From Bacillota bacterium (GTDB lineage: Bacteria > Bacillota > Clostridia > Lachnospirales > Lachnospiraceae), in assembly GCA_023423335.1 (NCBI GenBank), contig JAFAFU010000074.1, forward strand, positions 62,001-126,000: 64,000 bases of DNA, read 5' to 3'. Position 1 is the first letter of the stretch. Each line of letters begins with the position of its first letter. Below are positions 17,418 to 25,422 of this stretch, piece by piece. The notes under the pieces are model-generated. The model had not been told where the DNA came from. It saw only the letters and a program-made list of their open reading frames with translations, and did not search any database. The position numbers and the translations under genes were made by a program.

Positions 17418-18133
17418 TCTGCTTTCCCCTTATAATATGTAATAAATGACTGGTTGATTTCTTTATATCTGCTCTTACTGACAGGAAGTATTTCATTATT
17501 ATCCAATATACACTCTGTTTTCCCTATTTTCTTAATATGTTTCGGATTTACATATAAGCCCCGCCGTATCATTCCATATCCCGCCTTTAGAAAATCCTCT
17601 TCCACAGAAATCAGGCTTGCCTTCCACTCAAAAAACTCCGTCCCTGTTTTCATTGTTAAATAATGACCGTTTGATTCAATATACAGTATATCCCGAAACT
17701 CCACCTTTTGCAGTTTCCCATCGCAGTGAAATATAAAGTATTCCTTTTGCTTTTGTTCCATCTCTTTCGTTATGGCTTCCATCAGCTCAAACAATTGATT
17801 TTCCTTCATCGGCTTTAGCAGGTAACGAATCGCACCGACCTCATAGCCTTCAAAGACAAAGTCTTTATAACCGGTCAGAAACACAATACGGGTATCCCGC
17901 CTCTCCCTGCGTATTTTCCTGGCAAGTTCCACTCCATTCATCTTCCCCATTTCAATATCCAGGATCAGCAAATCATATTCTTGCTTGTCTTCAGATCCAA
18001 AAATAAACTGTTCCGCATCATTATAGGAATCAATGGATACTTTGCGGCCACTTGCTTTTTCCCATTTCATCAGCAAAGACTGTACATATTCTGATTGCGG
18101 CTTCTCATCTTCACAAATTGCAATGCGGATCAT
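17414..18133 (-). CDS. LytTR-family response regulator
   Basis: 239 residues: receiver domain 1-120 with acidic pair E8/D9, phosphorylated Asp at about 59 (L-I-L-D-I-E-M-G) and Lys in Y-L-L-K-P; LytTR DNA-binding domain about 135-235. LytTR proteins bind paired 9-bp direct repeats and often regulate peptide or exporter genes. No prepeptide gene is seen nearby. GAGGAG lies before the ATG. It heads the regulator-kinase-exporter set. Confidence 0.9.
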   Translation of the reverse strand: MIRIAICEDEKPQSEYVQSLLMKWEKASGRKVSIDSYNDAEQFIFGSEDKQEYDLLILDIEMGKMNGVELARKIRRERRDTRIVFLTGYKDFVFEGYEVGAIRYLLKPMKENQLFELMEAITKEMEQKQKEYFIFHCDGKLQKVEFRDILYIESNGHYLTMKTGTEFFEWKASLISVEEDFLKAGYGMIRRGLYVNPKHIKKIGKTECILDNNEILPVSKSRYKEINQSFITYYKGKAE

Positions 18134-18433
18134 CTTTTTTACTCCTCAATTCCTCCTGCGAGTTCTCCGGGAATTATCATCCCAATCAAAAATACATCTG
18201 TAATTTTGATTATACATAGAGACTTACGTTTGTAATGCTGCTGTTTATTAAATGTTTGTGTCAAATGTTTATACCAGAGGGTCTTTTTATCCTTAGTTTA
18301 CATATTTTTCTTGCATATTTCAACCATTTTCTACTATTTATCAACTGATTTAATCAAATTTGGTTCTATATTTTACTGTATAGGACTAAATTAATTCACC
18401 CCTTAGAACGTGTGTGCCCACCGGGTACACGCA
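18134..18433. other. Intergenic region between the LytTR regulator and the biosynthetic cluster
   Basis: 300 bp of AT-rich sequence with no supported gene. It should contain the promoter of the regulator/kinase genes (minus strand). I checked for a short exported peptide gene in both directions and saw none with a ribosome site. Confidence 0.35.
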
Positions 18434-18471
18434 AAAAGCCGGTCGATTGCAAATGCATTCGACCGGCTTTT
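18434..18471 (-). terminator. Strong terminator closing the biosynthetic cluster
   Basis: AAAAGCCGGTCGA (18434-18446) pairs with TCGACCGGCTTTT (18459-18471). On the minus strand the stem runs into GGCTTTTTGCG. The plus strand also gives a T-rich tail, so it may act in both directions. It lies 55 bp after the last cluster gene. Confidence 0.85.
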
Positions 18472-18526
18472 GAGAATTTTTAAAGGGTTCTGAATAGTTG
18501 TGAAAACTATTGAAAATCAAAAAGAA

Positions 18527-19621
18527 TTAATGTATCTCCTGACTGGAATATTGTTCGTCATACTGAGTCAAAAATTCTTTAAGAGCAGTTCCTTCTAAGT
18601 GTTTAATTTCATGAAGGTATTCAATAATACCTTCTACTATGTTTATAGATTTTCTAATGTGGGATTTTAAAAGTATCATTGTGATGGCATGACCAAGACT
18701 TTCTAGTTTTTTATAAGTATGTAGCAGCGGATTAATTAAGTCATTGAGTTGAGGATAACATTCTTTTAGGTATTGAAGTCTCTTAACCATAATACGTTTA
18801 TGATCATAAATAACATAAAATATCCGCATACCAAAACCCGCCTGCTGCTGTTTAATCGTATCTCTAACATACTGTTCCAATTCATCATAAACATCTAACC
18901 CAAAAACAACACAACTGGCATCATCTGAATGATAGAATTCCCAATTCTCCAGCTGCTTACAGTCGTAATAAGCTCTCAGAGAATGAATGATGTTTTGAAA
19001 ATCAAAAACATAGCTTGCCCGGTCTTTGTCAGTAAGTTTGTATAAATAAATTAAGCCATACAGATAATTATTAGGGGAATCCGGATCACAATTGTCATAG
19101 CTATGCATTAAATCCTCAAATGAGATTTCAGCAAAAGTATAACTGCCTGATGGAGAGAAAAGAAAATCTGCACAATAAAAAATTTCGCTATTTTTATCAA
19201 ATCCATAGAGCAGCATATCATGATAACCATGTACGGAATTGTAATAGAATGTTCCTTTAATATAGAAACTATCTAGCATGATATGAACATAATTATGGTT
19301 TTCAATAGAGCGGCATAAAAAATCAATAATTTTAATATTCATAGAAGTTATTGTTTCAGGATGAAGCTTTTGTTTTAATAAATATCTGCAGCACTCTGGG
19401 GATCTTATATTGTAAGTCATTGGGAAATAGAAATCTCCCCAACAATGGTTAAATAAATTTTTCCTGCAATATATAAGTATGTAATTACTCATCAGCCAGT
19501 CCTGAGTATAATCATATGCCTCTAGTATTGATACTATATGTGCATGATTTGTATAAGAGGTTATAACTGGATACTTCACAGGAAGTTTTAGTTTAGATTT
19601 ATTTGTTTCGGTTGAAATCAA
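18527..19621 (-). CDS. BtrH_N-type papain-fold protein without the catalytic cysteine
   Basis: 364 residues. The layout matches the other four BtrH_N-like proteins of the cluster: an N-terminal motif (S-Y-T-N-H-A-H-I-V-S), a strand with L-D-S-F-Y about residues 115-120, then H-G-Y-H-D-M-L-L-Y-G-F-D (H134) and C-A-D-F (D152). BtrH of butirosin, the namesake, transfers an acyl group from a carrier protein to an amine. Where the paralogs have Cys, this one has Ala27, so it is probably not a thiol enzyme and may be structural or regulatory. The second half (200-364) is helical and specific to this family. The start is TTG at 19621 with GGGGGT six bases upstream. It is the last gene of the operon. 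Confidence 0.7.
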   Translation of the reverse strand: MISTETNKSKLKLPVKYPVITSYTNHAHIVSILEAYDYTQDWLMSNYILIYCRKNLFNHCWGDFYFPMTYNIRSPECCRYLLKQKLHPETITSMNIKIIDFLCRSIENHNYVHIMLDSFYIKGTFYYNSVHGYHDMLLYGFDKNSEIFYCADFLFSPSGSYTFAEISFEDLMHSYDNCDPDSPNNYLYGLIYLYKLTDKDRASYVFDFQNIIHSLRAYYDCKQLENWEFYHSDDASCVVFGLDVYDELEQYVRDTIKQQQAGFGMRIFYVIYDHKRIMVKRLQYLKECYPQLNDLINPLLHTYKKLESLGHAITMILLKSHIRKSINIVEGIIEYLHEIKHLEGTALKEFLTQYDEQYSSQEIH

Positions 19622-19720
19622 TTCATTACCCCCTTAATTATTGAATACAAAAATATCATGTATTATTATGTTAGGATTTACAATCCAATTTCTTTCATAG
19701 TACAAATATGTATGATCCAT

Positions 19721-20890
19721 TTATCTGAAATACTCTTTCAGAATTTGTGCTTTATCCGTTTGTTCCCAACTAAGTTCTTTGGTATTTTCACCAAAATGTC
19801 CATAACACGCAGTTTGTAAATATACTGCATTTCTTAACCCCAATGATTTAATGATAGCATAAGGACGCAAATCAAAATTATTGTAAATTGCATCAATTAA
19901 TCTTTCATTCAACACTTTTCCAGTTCCAAAAGTCTCTACTCCCATTGATACAGGCTCCGCAATTCCAATAGCATAAGATAATTGGATCTCACATTTATCA
20001 GCTAATCCTGCCGCGACAATATTTTTCGCAACATATCTCGCTGCATATGCTGCTGATCTATCGACCTTTGTATAGTCTTTCCCTGAAAAAGCTCCGCCTC
20101 CATGTCTTCCATATCCACCATATGTATCTACAATTATTTTCCTTCCAGTCAGACCACTATCAGCTTTTGGTCCTCCAATGACAAAGCGACCGGTGGGATT
20201 AATATAAAAGGTGGTATCTGAATCTATTAAGTCTTGATCAACATTTGGTAAAACCAAATATTTCTTTATATCTTCTCTAACCCTGGTGACATCAATGAAC
20301 TCATCATGTTGAGCAGATACAACAATTGCGTCGATTCGTTTAACTAACCCATTCCTATCATACTCAACCGTTACCTGTGTCTTACCATCGGGTCTTAGAT
20401 AATCTAAGATATCATTTTTTCTCAGTTCTGCCAGTTTCTTGGATAATCTGTGAGACATTTCAATAGCAAAAGGCATTAAATTCTCAGTTTCGTTACAAGC
20501 ATAACCAAACATCATCCCCTGGTCGCCTGCTCCTAAACTATATTCATCTTGATTCTCTTTTTGATCTACTCCCATAGCAATATCACCGGATTGCTTGTCC
20601 AGTATGATTTTTATCTCACAGTTCTCTGCATCAATTCCTTTAGACTCATCCGTATATCCAATTTCTCTTAGCGTCTTTCGAACTATTGATTCAAAATCTA
20701 CTTTTGCATTCGTCGTAATTTCTCCCATCACTAAAACAAAACCAGTATTTATAGCTGTTTCACAAGCCACACGACTAAACATATCTTGACGTAAACATTC
20801 ATCAAGAATTGCATCTGAAATTTGATCACATACTTTATCTGGATGTCCCTCTGTGACAGATTCTGATGTAAATAATGTTCTTTGTATCAT
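19721..20890 (-). CDS. metK: S-adenosylmethionine synthetase
   Basis: Makes SAM from methionine and ATP. About 389 residues with the S-E-S-V-T-E-G-H-P-D-K start, the G-A-G-D-Q-G-M-M-F-G-Y loop, the G-G-G-A-F-S-G-K-D-x-T-K-V-D phosphate loop and the C-terminal R-P-Y-A-I-I/H-F-G-E-N segments. The ATG at 20890 (MIQRTLFTSES) has GGAGGT upstream; in-frame starts further up lie in a hairpin. A metK inside a secondary-metabolism operon is unusual. It probably boosts SAM for the two radical SAM enzymes and two methyltransferases of the cluster. Whether another metK exists is outside this window. Confidence 0.95.
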   Translation of the reverse strand: MIQRTLFTSESVTEGHPDKVCDQISDAILDECLRQDMFSRVACETAINTGFVLVMGEITTNAKVDFESIVRKTLREIGYTDESKGIDAENCEIKIILDKQSGDIAMGVDQKENQDEYSLGAGDQGMMFGYACNETENLMPFAIEMSHRLSKKLAELRKNDILDYLRPDGKTQVTVEYDRNGLVKRIDAIVVSAQHDEFIDVTRVREDIKKYLVLPNVDQDLIDSDTTFYINPTGRFVIGGPKADSGLTGRKIIVDTYGGYGRHGGGAFSGKDYTKVDRSAAYAARYVAKNIVAAGLADKCEIQLSYAIGIAEPVSMGVETFGTGKVLNERLIDAIYNNFDLRPYAIIKSLGLRNAVYLQTACYGHFGENTKELSWEQTDKAQILKEYFR

Positions 20891-20903
20891 ATTTACCTCC
20901 ATT

Positions 20904-20920
20904 ATGGCGCTTTGCGCCAT
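20904..20920 (-). other. Hairpin upstream of metK
   Basis: ATGGCGC/GCGCCAT with a 3-nt loop, overlapping the stop codon of the sbnB-like gene and ending 5-6 bases before the metK GGAGGT site. It is too short of U residues to be a terminator and may affect metK translation. Confidence 0.4.
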
Positions 20921-21885
20921 CATAAAATCGTTCCTATATTATTTTCTACTGCAAGGTCATAATAATATGATGCGATAGCAATATCAAAGACAGCCATTCC
21001 CATTGGATTAAACATAATTGGAATATCACGTGAAAAGTTTTTCATTCCCTCTTCACATACAATTTCCTTAATGGATATAGACGAGTCTTGATTTAGGCCA
21101 CACTCTTTATGAAACATTTCAATATCTGTATTTTCTCGACAAACTTCTTCCCAGTCATCAACTATAATAGATTCTTTGATAAATGGGAATATTTCTTTTT
21201 TATAATCTCTTAAGGATACATTCAGAAGTAAACTACCTTCGCCTGGTTCAATATCAATATACCTATCCTTGGAGGCCGTACAGGTAATGAATATGTCTGA
21301 ATTTAAGTAAACTTCCTGCCAGTTATCTGTGACCGCAACTTTTTTCATATCTTTGGCCGATAGATTTATGTTATCTATTCCTTTTAAATCATTTATATAT
21401 ATTTTTGATATGGAATCTCCCAACAAATTCATGCACATATCCAGATGATATTGTCCAATTGGTCCCCAGCCAATGATTCCTATTGTAGTATTTTTCAGTT
21501 CTCTATATTTCTTATAATATTTGATTATTAATCCACTTACGCTTGCAGTCCTTATAATGCTAAGCATTGCGGTATTAGTGATACTGATAGGAACTCCTGA
21601 ATCTGCCTCATTAAGTATTGTGATACTATGAGCTCTTGGGATACCCTTATTGATATTATCCGGAAAGCTTGCAATCCATTTTATACCTGCTCTATCAACT
21701 TTACCTCCGACGTATGCCGGCATGGCAATAATTCTATTTTGAGGTTCCTTATATCTTAAATACGGCTTTATTGGTTGTGCTGTTTCATTCCAATACAGAC
21801 ATTTTACAGCTTCTTCAATTACTGAAATAGTTCTATCCCAGTCTATCCCCATTTCTTTAATATTTTTTTCGTCCAAGTATAACAT
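20920..21885 (-). CDS. sbnB: SbnB-like N-(1-amino-1-carboxyethyl)glutamate dehydrogenase (diaminopropionate synthesis)
   Basis: Ornithine cyclodeaminase/mu-crystallin family, 321 residues. The Rossmann motif reads I-G-I-I-G-W-G-P-I-G-Q-Y-H (about 139-151), and upstream is the T-A-x-x-S-x-L family motif (R-T-A-S-V-S-G-L). SbnB oxidises and hydrolyses the SbnA product ACEGA to L-2,3-diaminopropionate, 2-oxoglutarate and NADH. The assignment as SbnB rather than ornithine cyclodeaminase rests on the adjacent sbnA-like gene. It starts 4 bp after the thioesterase gene, with AGAGGTG before the ATG. Confidence 0.82.
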   Translation of the reverse strand: MLYLDEKNIKEMGIDWDRTISVIEEAVKCLYWNETAQPIKPYLRYKEPQNRIIAMPAYVGGKVDRAGIKWIASFPDNINKGIPRAHSITILNEADSGVPISITNTAMLSIIRTASVSGLIIKYYKKYRELKNTTIGIIGWGPIGQYHLDMCMNLLGDSISKIYINDLKGIDNINLSAKDMKKVAVTDNWQEVYLNSDIFITCTASKDRYIDIEPGEGSLLLNVSLRDYKKEIFPFIKESIIVDDWEEVCRENTDIEMFHKECGLNQDSSISIKEIVCEEGMKNFSRDIPIMFNPMGMAVFDIAIASYYYDLAVENNIGTIL

Positions 21886-21888
21886 TAT

Positions 21889-22596
21889 TTATTCACCTCT
21901 TATTTCATATTCCTCCATAATCCGTCTGTTGATATAGGAAGCAAATTTTATCGCATTAGAATCAAAATAAAAATGTCCACCATTAAATTTTTCATAAAAA
22001 CACACATTTGCCAGTCTTTCCCATCCTCGCAGCTCTTCATAAGATAAATCTTCATTACCATACATAACAGATATATTACATTTGATCTTAGAAATCTTAT
22101 CTGAAAACTTATAATCTTCGAATATTCGATAATCTTCTTTTAATAATGGCGTAAATATCCTCTTAAACTTATCAATATTAAGCATTTCATCTGAAAGTCC
22201 ACCAAATTTTTTTATCTCGTTCAAAAATAAATCATCTTCAAGCATGTGTATTTTCTCATTTTCCTGCCTCGTATGTGGTGGTTTGCTGCCTGAAAAAAAC
22301 ATATGAATTGGAAGTTTTAAACCACTACCTAATATTTTATAGTAAAGCTCATAAATTAAGGTTGCTCCCATACTGTGACCTACTAAAACATAATCATCAC
22401 CGCCAACATTTTCTTTGAAAATTTCAAAAATATCTTTAACTGCATCTATAAAATCAGAGTATGGTGCTTCATTATAACGTGCACCTCGTCCAGATAATTC
22501 GATCGGTATTGGTTCTATAAAACTTTTTAATCTACCTGACCATTTATACATTGAGGTTGCAGCGCCTCCAGCATGCGGTAAATAAAACAGCTTCAT
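21889..22596 (-). CDS. Type II thioesterase
   Basis: Alpha/beta hydrolase of the GrsT/SrfAD family, 235 residues, which removes stalled or wrong acyl groups from carrier-bound phosphopantetheine. Visible are L-P-H-A-G-G-A at the N-terminus, the nucleophile elbow G-H-S-M-G (S75) and the catalytic His in G-G-H-F-Y-F near 208. It overlaps the sbnA-like gene by 4 bp (ATGA). Its presence supports a thiotemplated pathway. Confidence 0.9.
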   Translation of the reverse strand: MKLFYLPHAGGAATSMYKWSGRLKSFIEPIPIELSGRGARYNEAPYSDFIDAVKDIFEIFKENVGGDDYVLVGHSMGATLIYELYYKILGSGLKLPIHMFFSGSKPPHTRQENEKIHMLEDDLFLNEIKKFGGLSDEMLNIDKFKRIFTPLLKEDYRIFEDYKFSDKISKIKCNISVMYGNEDLSYEELRGWERLANVCFYEKFNGGHFYFDSNAIKFASYINRRIMEEYEIRGE

Positions 22597-23555
22597 ACTC
22601 TTTCTCCTTTATCCATCTTAGGGAACTTCTCCATACACCATTCTTTATTATAGATAGTGGTACTATATCTGTCTCCTCTGTCAGCAAAAATAGCAACAAC
22701 ATTTACGTTTGTTATTTTTCTATCTCTGAAATAATTATGTATAGCGACCATAACAGATCCGGATGAACCTCCTGCAAATATTTGATGATTTTCCAATAAA
22801 TAATTACACATGTTTATAGTCTCTTCCTCTGTTACTTGTATAATATCATCAATTTTTGCGTTTTTTAAGTTTTTCGGTTGCATACTTGAACCGATTCCGG
22901 GGATATACCTTTTTTTTGATTTGCCTCCAAATATTACAGAACCAACAATATCAACAGCGATTATTTTTGCCTTTGGATATTTCTCCTTAATCCTTTGTGA
23001 AACACCAGTTATTGTGCCACAAGAACTTACTCCCATAAAAATATAATCTATCGGATTAATTTCATTGTACAGTTCATTACCAAGTGTCATATAATAAGCT
23101 TCAGCATTATAGGGATTACCATATTGATTGATCCAATATGTTTTCTCATACTTTTCCTGCAGCTGTTTTACTTTTTTTATCCTTTCAATTAAGTAACCAC
23201 CATTCTCATCATGCTCTTTTACCATAAACGTTTCTGTACTTAGTTTTCTAATTAATATTTCATTTGTATATGTTATATTTGGATCTATAACACAATAAAA
23301 TTTTAGCCCCAGCATCTTGCAATAAGAAGCCAGAGCAATTCCAAAGTTTCCAGAAGAAGACTCTATAATTATTGTATCCTTATCTATTTCTCCATTTGAG
23401 ATTATCTTATTTAAAATAAAATTTGCAGCCCGATCCTTTACTGAACCTGTAGGATTAAAAAACTCCAATTTGATATATATATTTAAGTCTTGAAACATTT
23501 TATCTGACAAATTAATTACAGGGGTATTTCCTACTTGTTCTAAATATTTCTTCAT
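22593..23555 (-). CDS. sbnA: SbnA-like PLP enzyme (diaminopropionate synthesis)
   Basis: Cysteine-synthase-fold PLP enzyme of 320 residues. PLP Lys is K40 in P-T-G-S-V-K-D-R-A-A; the S-S-S-G-N-F-G loop and G-V-S-S-C-G-T-I-T-G phosphate cup are clear. SbnA joins O-phospho-L-serine and glutamate to ACEGA, the substrate of SbnB, giving L-2,3-diaminopropionate. Next to an SbnB homolog, this reading is much more likely than cysteine synthase. GGGAGG lies before the ATG. The terminator at 23584-23602 is just upstream, so this gene may need read-through or its own promoter. Confidence 0.85.
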   Translation of the reverse strand: MKKYLEQVGNTPVINLSDKMFQDLNIYIKLEFFNPTGSVKDRAANFILNKIISNGEIDKDTIIIESSSGNFGIALASYCKMLGLKFYCVIDPNITYTNEILIRKLSTETFMVKEHDENGGYLIERIKKVKQLQEKYEKTYWINQYGNPYNAEAYYMTLGNELYNEINPIDYIFMGVSSCGTITGVSQRIKEKYPKAKIIAVDIVGSVIFGGKSKKRYIPGIGSSMQPKNLKNAKIDDIIQVTEEETINMCNYLLENHQIFAGGSSGSVMVAIHNYFRDRKITNVNVVAIFADRGDRYSTTIYNKEWCMEKFPKMDKGERV

Positions 23556-23583
23556 TTCTCAATCCTCCCGAAGATAAAATAAA

Positions 23584-23602
23584 AGAACCCCATATGGTTC
23601 CT
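23584..23602 (-). terminator. Internal terminator-like hairpin upstream of sbnA
   Basis: On the minus strand AGGAACC pairs with GGGTTCT (one G-U) around a 5-nt loop, followed by TTTATTTTATC. It lies between the U32-family gene and the sbnA-like gene, inside the operon, where an antiterminator such as LoaP would matter. Confidence 0.55.
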
Positions 23603-23768
23603 AATGGCATCAACCAGTTATAAAAAGCGAACAAAAGTTTTGAACAATTATTCGCTCAGAACCTTTTGCTACCCTAAATGTAGTATAGATATATTAGTAT
23701 AATTATTGAGTTTACTGGATCGGCCCAAGCAGACAATAGTGGTGGAATTTCCATTTGTTTTTGTATCA

Positions 23769-24728
23769 TTATTTAGATTTTTTTAATCGCGCCATACTAT
23801 ACATTTCCTTACATTTTATACAGTTATGACAATAACTTTTACACTTAGATTTATTGTAAAATAATTGATCCAGAGATGGATTATCGATAAAATATTTCTT
23901 AGCCATAGTAATATCAAAAAGCTCAATATAGTTTCCATCATACTGTTCCGCATCATAAGCACGGATCACATTAGCTAATGCATCAGTAGGTACTTGACGT
24001 CCAACTATTTTAAATTCATTTGTAATCTGCTCATAATGATGCAAATCTTCAGGACGTATAACGGAATTGGTAAGCAACAAGTGTGGGTTATTCCAATATA
24101 CTTTTTTACATTTAAGATGGTAATCAAACGCATTTGATGAATGCGCATAATGATTATGATGAAATCTTCTCCATGGACAATCTCCCAAACAATGTTCATT
24201 AACCATCAATCGTATCTTCGCTCTTTTCAATACCTTTTTCATATCTAACAATAAATCAATATTATAGTTACAATTCATTGATGGAACCAGCACATCTGCT
24301 CCGATATTCTCATAATAAACAGCAGAGCGGCATGATTGGATTTCACAAATGGCAGATGCAGTAAGCTGCATATTAGTACTATCTTTTACCTCACTCATGA
24401 TAAACGGATGACTTGCAATAATACCGCCGACCCCAATTCCTTCAAGATCCTTAAGATAATCTCTGATCTTTTTCCAATATATATAATTTGTGGTATTCTC
24501 AATTCCACACGGTGAGTTAAGCGCAACCTCAAGGGTTACTTTTTTCTTAGACGCTGCATCCACCAGGGCTTCAATTTCATTAAGACTGCTGCAATATTGG
24601 GGGCGGCCGCCAGCTATCATCTTTTCCAAACCACCTGTGTAAACGGAATCAATTCGATTACTGGCTCCTAACAACCGTTCCAAATCTTGTTTATTTCCAC
24701 TAAATCCTACGTTAAAAACAGGTTTCAT
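23769..24728 (-). CDS. Peptidase U32-family protein with C-terminal cysteine cluster
   Basis: 319 residues with the (beta/alpha)-barrel features of the U32 family: a G-G-R-P-Q-Y-C-S-S segment, E-V-A-L-N-S-P-C near 75-82, and a central N-E-H-C-L-G-D-C-P-W block. Cysteines in C-L-x-D-C and the C-terminal run C-K-S-Y-C-H-N-C-I-K-C (about 297-307) could bind an Fe-S cluster. Some U32 relatives (UbiU/UbiV, RlhA, TrhP) carry 4Fe-4S clusters and hydroxylate substrates without O2. An O2-independent hydroxylation or related tailoring step is therefore possible. This is family-based inference; a protease role is less likely inside this cluster. Its own ribosome site AAAGGA is present. Confidence 0.65.
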   Translation of the reverse strand: MKPVFNVGFSGNKQDLERLLGASNRIDSVYTGGLEKMIAGGRPQYCSSLNEIEALVDAASKKKVTLEVALNSPCGIENTTNYIYWKKIRDYLKDLEGIGVGGIIASHPFIMSEVKDSTNMQLTASAICEIQSCRSAVYYENIGADVLVPSMNCNYNIDLLLDMKKVLKRAKIRLMVNEHCLGDCPWRRFHHNHYAHSSNAFDYHLKCKKVYWNNPHLLLTNSVIRPEDLHHYEQITNEFKIVGRQVPTDALANVIRAYDAEQYDGNYIELFDITMAKKYFIDNPSLDQLFYNKSKCKSYCHNCIKCKEMYSMARLKKSK

Positions 24729-24797
24729 ATTTTTTATCCTTTACTATATTTGTTGTTATTTCATTTTAAAATTTCAGGTTTCTTTATTTTTACTTCT

Positions 24798-25184
24798 TTA
24801 CAGACATAAGCAAAAAGGGTGTCCGGCTGGGTCAAGCATCACTTTCCATTCATCAGAATACTGCTCTTTTGCAATTGCCGCACCGCAGTTTACAGCATGC
24901 TGCACCGCTTTTTCCAAATCATTCACCGTGAAGTCGATATGAGCCATTTGCTGCTGGAATTCTGGTTTTTGTGGCCACACAGGCGGTACATACTCAGTAT
25001 TTTTCTGAAACAATATGCCAGGATATGCTCCATGTCTAGTTTCCGGATTGTATACCCATACCCATTCTTCTTCAATACTCCCTATTGTCCAATTGAGTAA
25101 TAACTTATAGAATTTTGCTAATTCAAGGGGATCTTTACAATCCAATGTTATTGAGTACATTTTGATTTTCAATTCATTATTCAT
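24798..25184 (-). CDS. VOC (glyoxalase/bleomycin-resistance fold) protein
   Basis: 128 residues with two beta-alpha-beta-beta-beta units: an N-terminal S-I-T-L-D-C-x-D-P-x-x-L-A-x-F-Y motif and a second half with H-I-D-F-T-V-N-D-L and D-P-A-G-H-P-F-C-L. In biosynthetic clusters such proteins often bind the product as immunity factors, or act as metalloenzymes. Potential metal ligands include H and E positions, but I cannot tell which role applies. A CAGGAGGT site precedes the ATG. The group II intron fragment lies directly upstream. Confidence 0.75.
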   Translation of the reverse strand: MNNELKIKMYSITLDCKDPLELAKFYKLLLNWTIGSIEEEWVWVYNPETRHGAYPGILFQKNTEYVPPVWPQKPEFQQQMAHIDFTVNDLEKAVQHAVNCGAAIAKEQYSDEWKVMLDPAGHPFCLCL

Positions 25185-25239
25185 AATACCTCCTGGTATA
25201 ATAAAGTCATAGCAAAAAGCTATGCTAATTTTAATGTAT

Positions 25240-25366
25240 GTTCCTCATATCCCGCTTTCTTCAGATTCCACCTCACGATGGATACCCCTGCCTTCGGCTC
25301 TATCCTGCCTGCCACTGGGCGGATTTAGGACTTGCACCCGTTAGAAACATGCGCCGCCAGGCGCAC
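25240..25366 (-). mobile_element. Truncated group II intron, 5' domain I fragment (probably bacterial class C)
   Basis: On the minus strand this begins GTGCGCC, the expected GUGYG-type intron 5' end, and continues with blocks I recognise from clostridial group II introns (for example GGGTGCAAGTCC, AGCCGAAGGCA, CCATCGTGAGGTGGAATC, TGAGGAACAT). It stops after about 127 bp, with no reverse-transcriptase gene or domain V. It starts directly after the U-run of the terminator at 25372-25407, the site preference of class C introns. Identification is by recall of the conserved blocks. Confidence 0.6.
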
Positions 25367-25371
25367 TTTAA

Positions 25372-25407
25372 AAAGAGTTTACCGTCCATTCGGACGGTAA
25401 ACTCTTT
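25372..25407 (-). terminator. Strong terminator after the second ABC exporter
   Basis: Perfect 16-bp stem (25372-25387 with 25392-25407) and a 4-nt loop. On the minus strand it is followed by TTTTTAAAG. It lies 16 bp after the exporter stop codon but in the middle of the biosynthetic operon. Confidence 0.88.
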
Positions 25408-25422
25408 AAATATAAAATCAAC

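Noticed and set aside
12909..18133. A RiPP/lantibiotic or agr-type peptide system
   Set aside because: There is an exporter and an AgrC/LytTR-like pair, but I found no precursor peptide, AgrB, LanM/LanB or C39 peptidase domain next to them.
22593..23555. Cysteine synthase (CysK) as the function of this gene
   Set aside because: It overlaps a thioesterase gene and is followed by an SbnB-like gene, so the SbnA role in diaminopropionate synthesis is the simpler reading.
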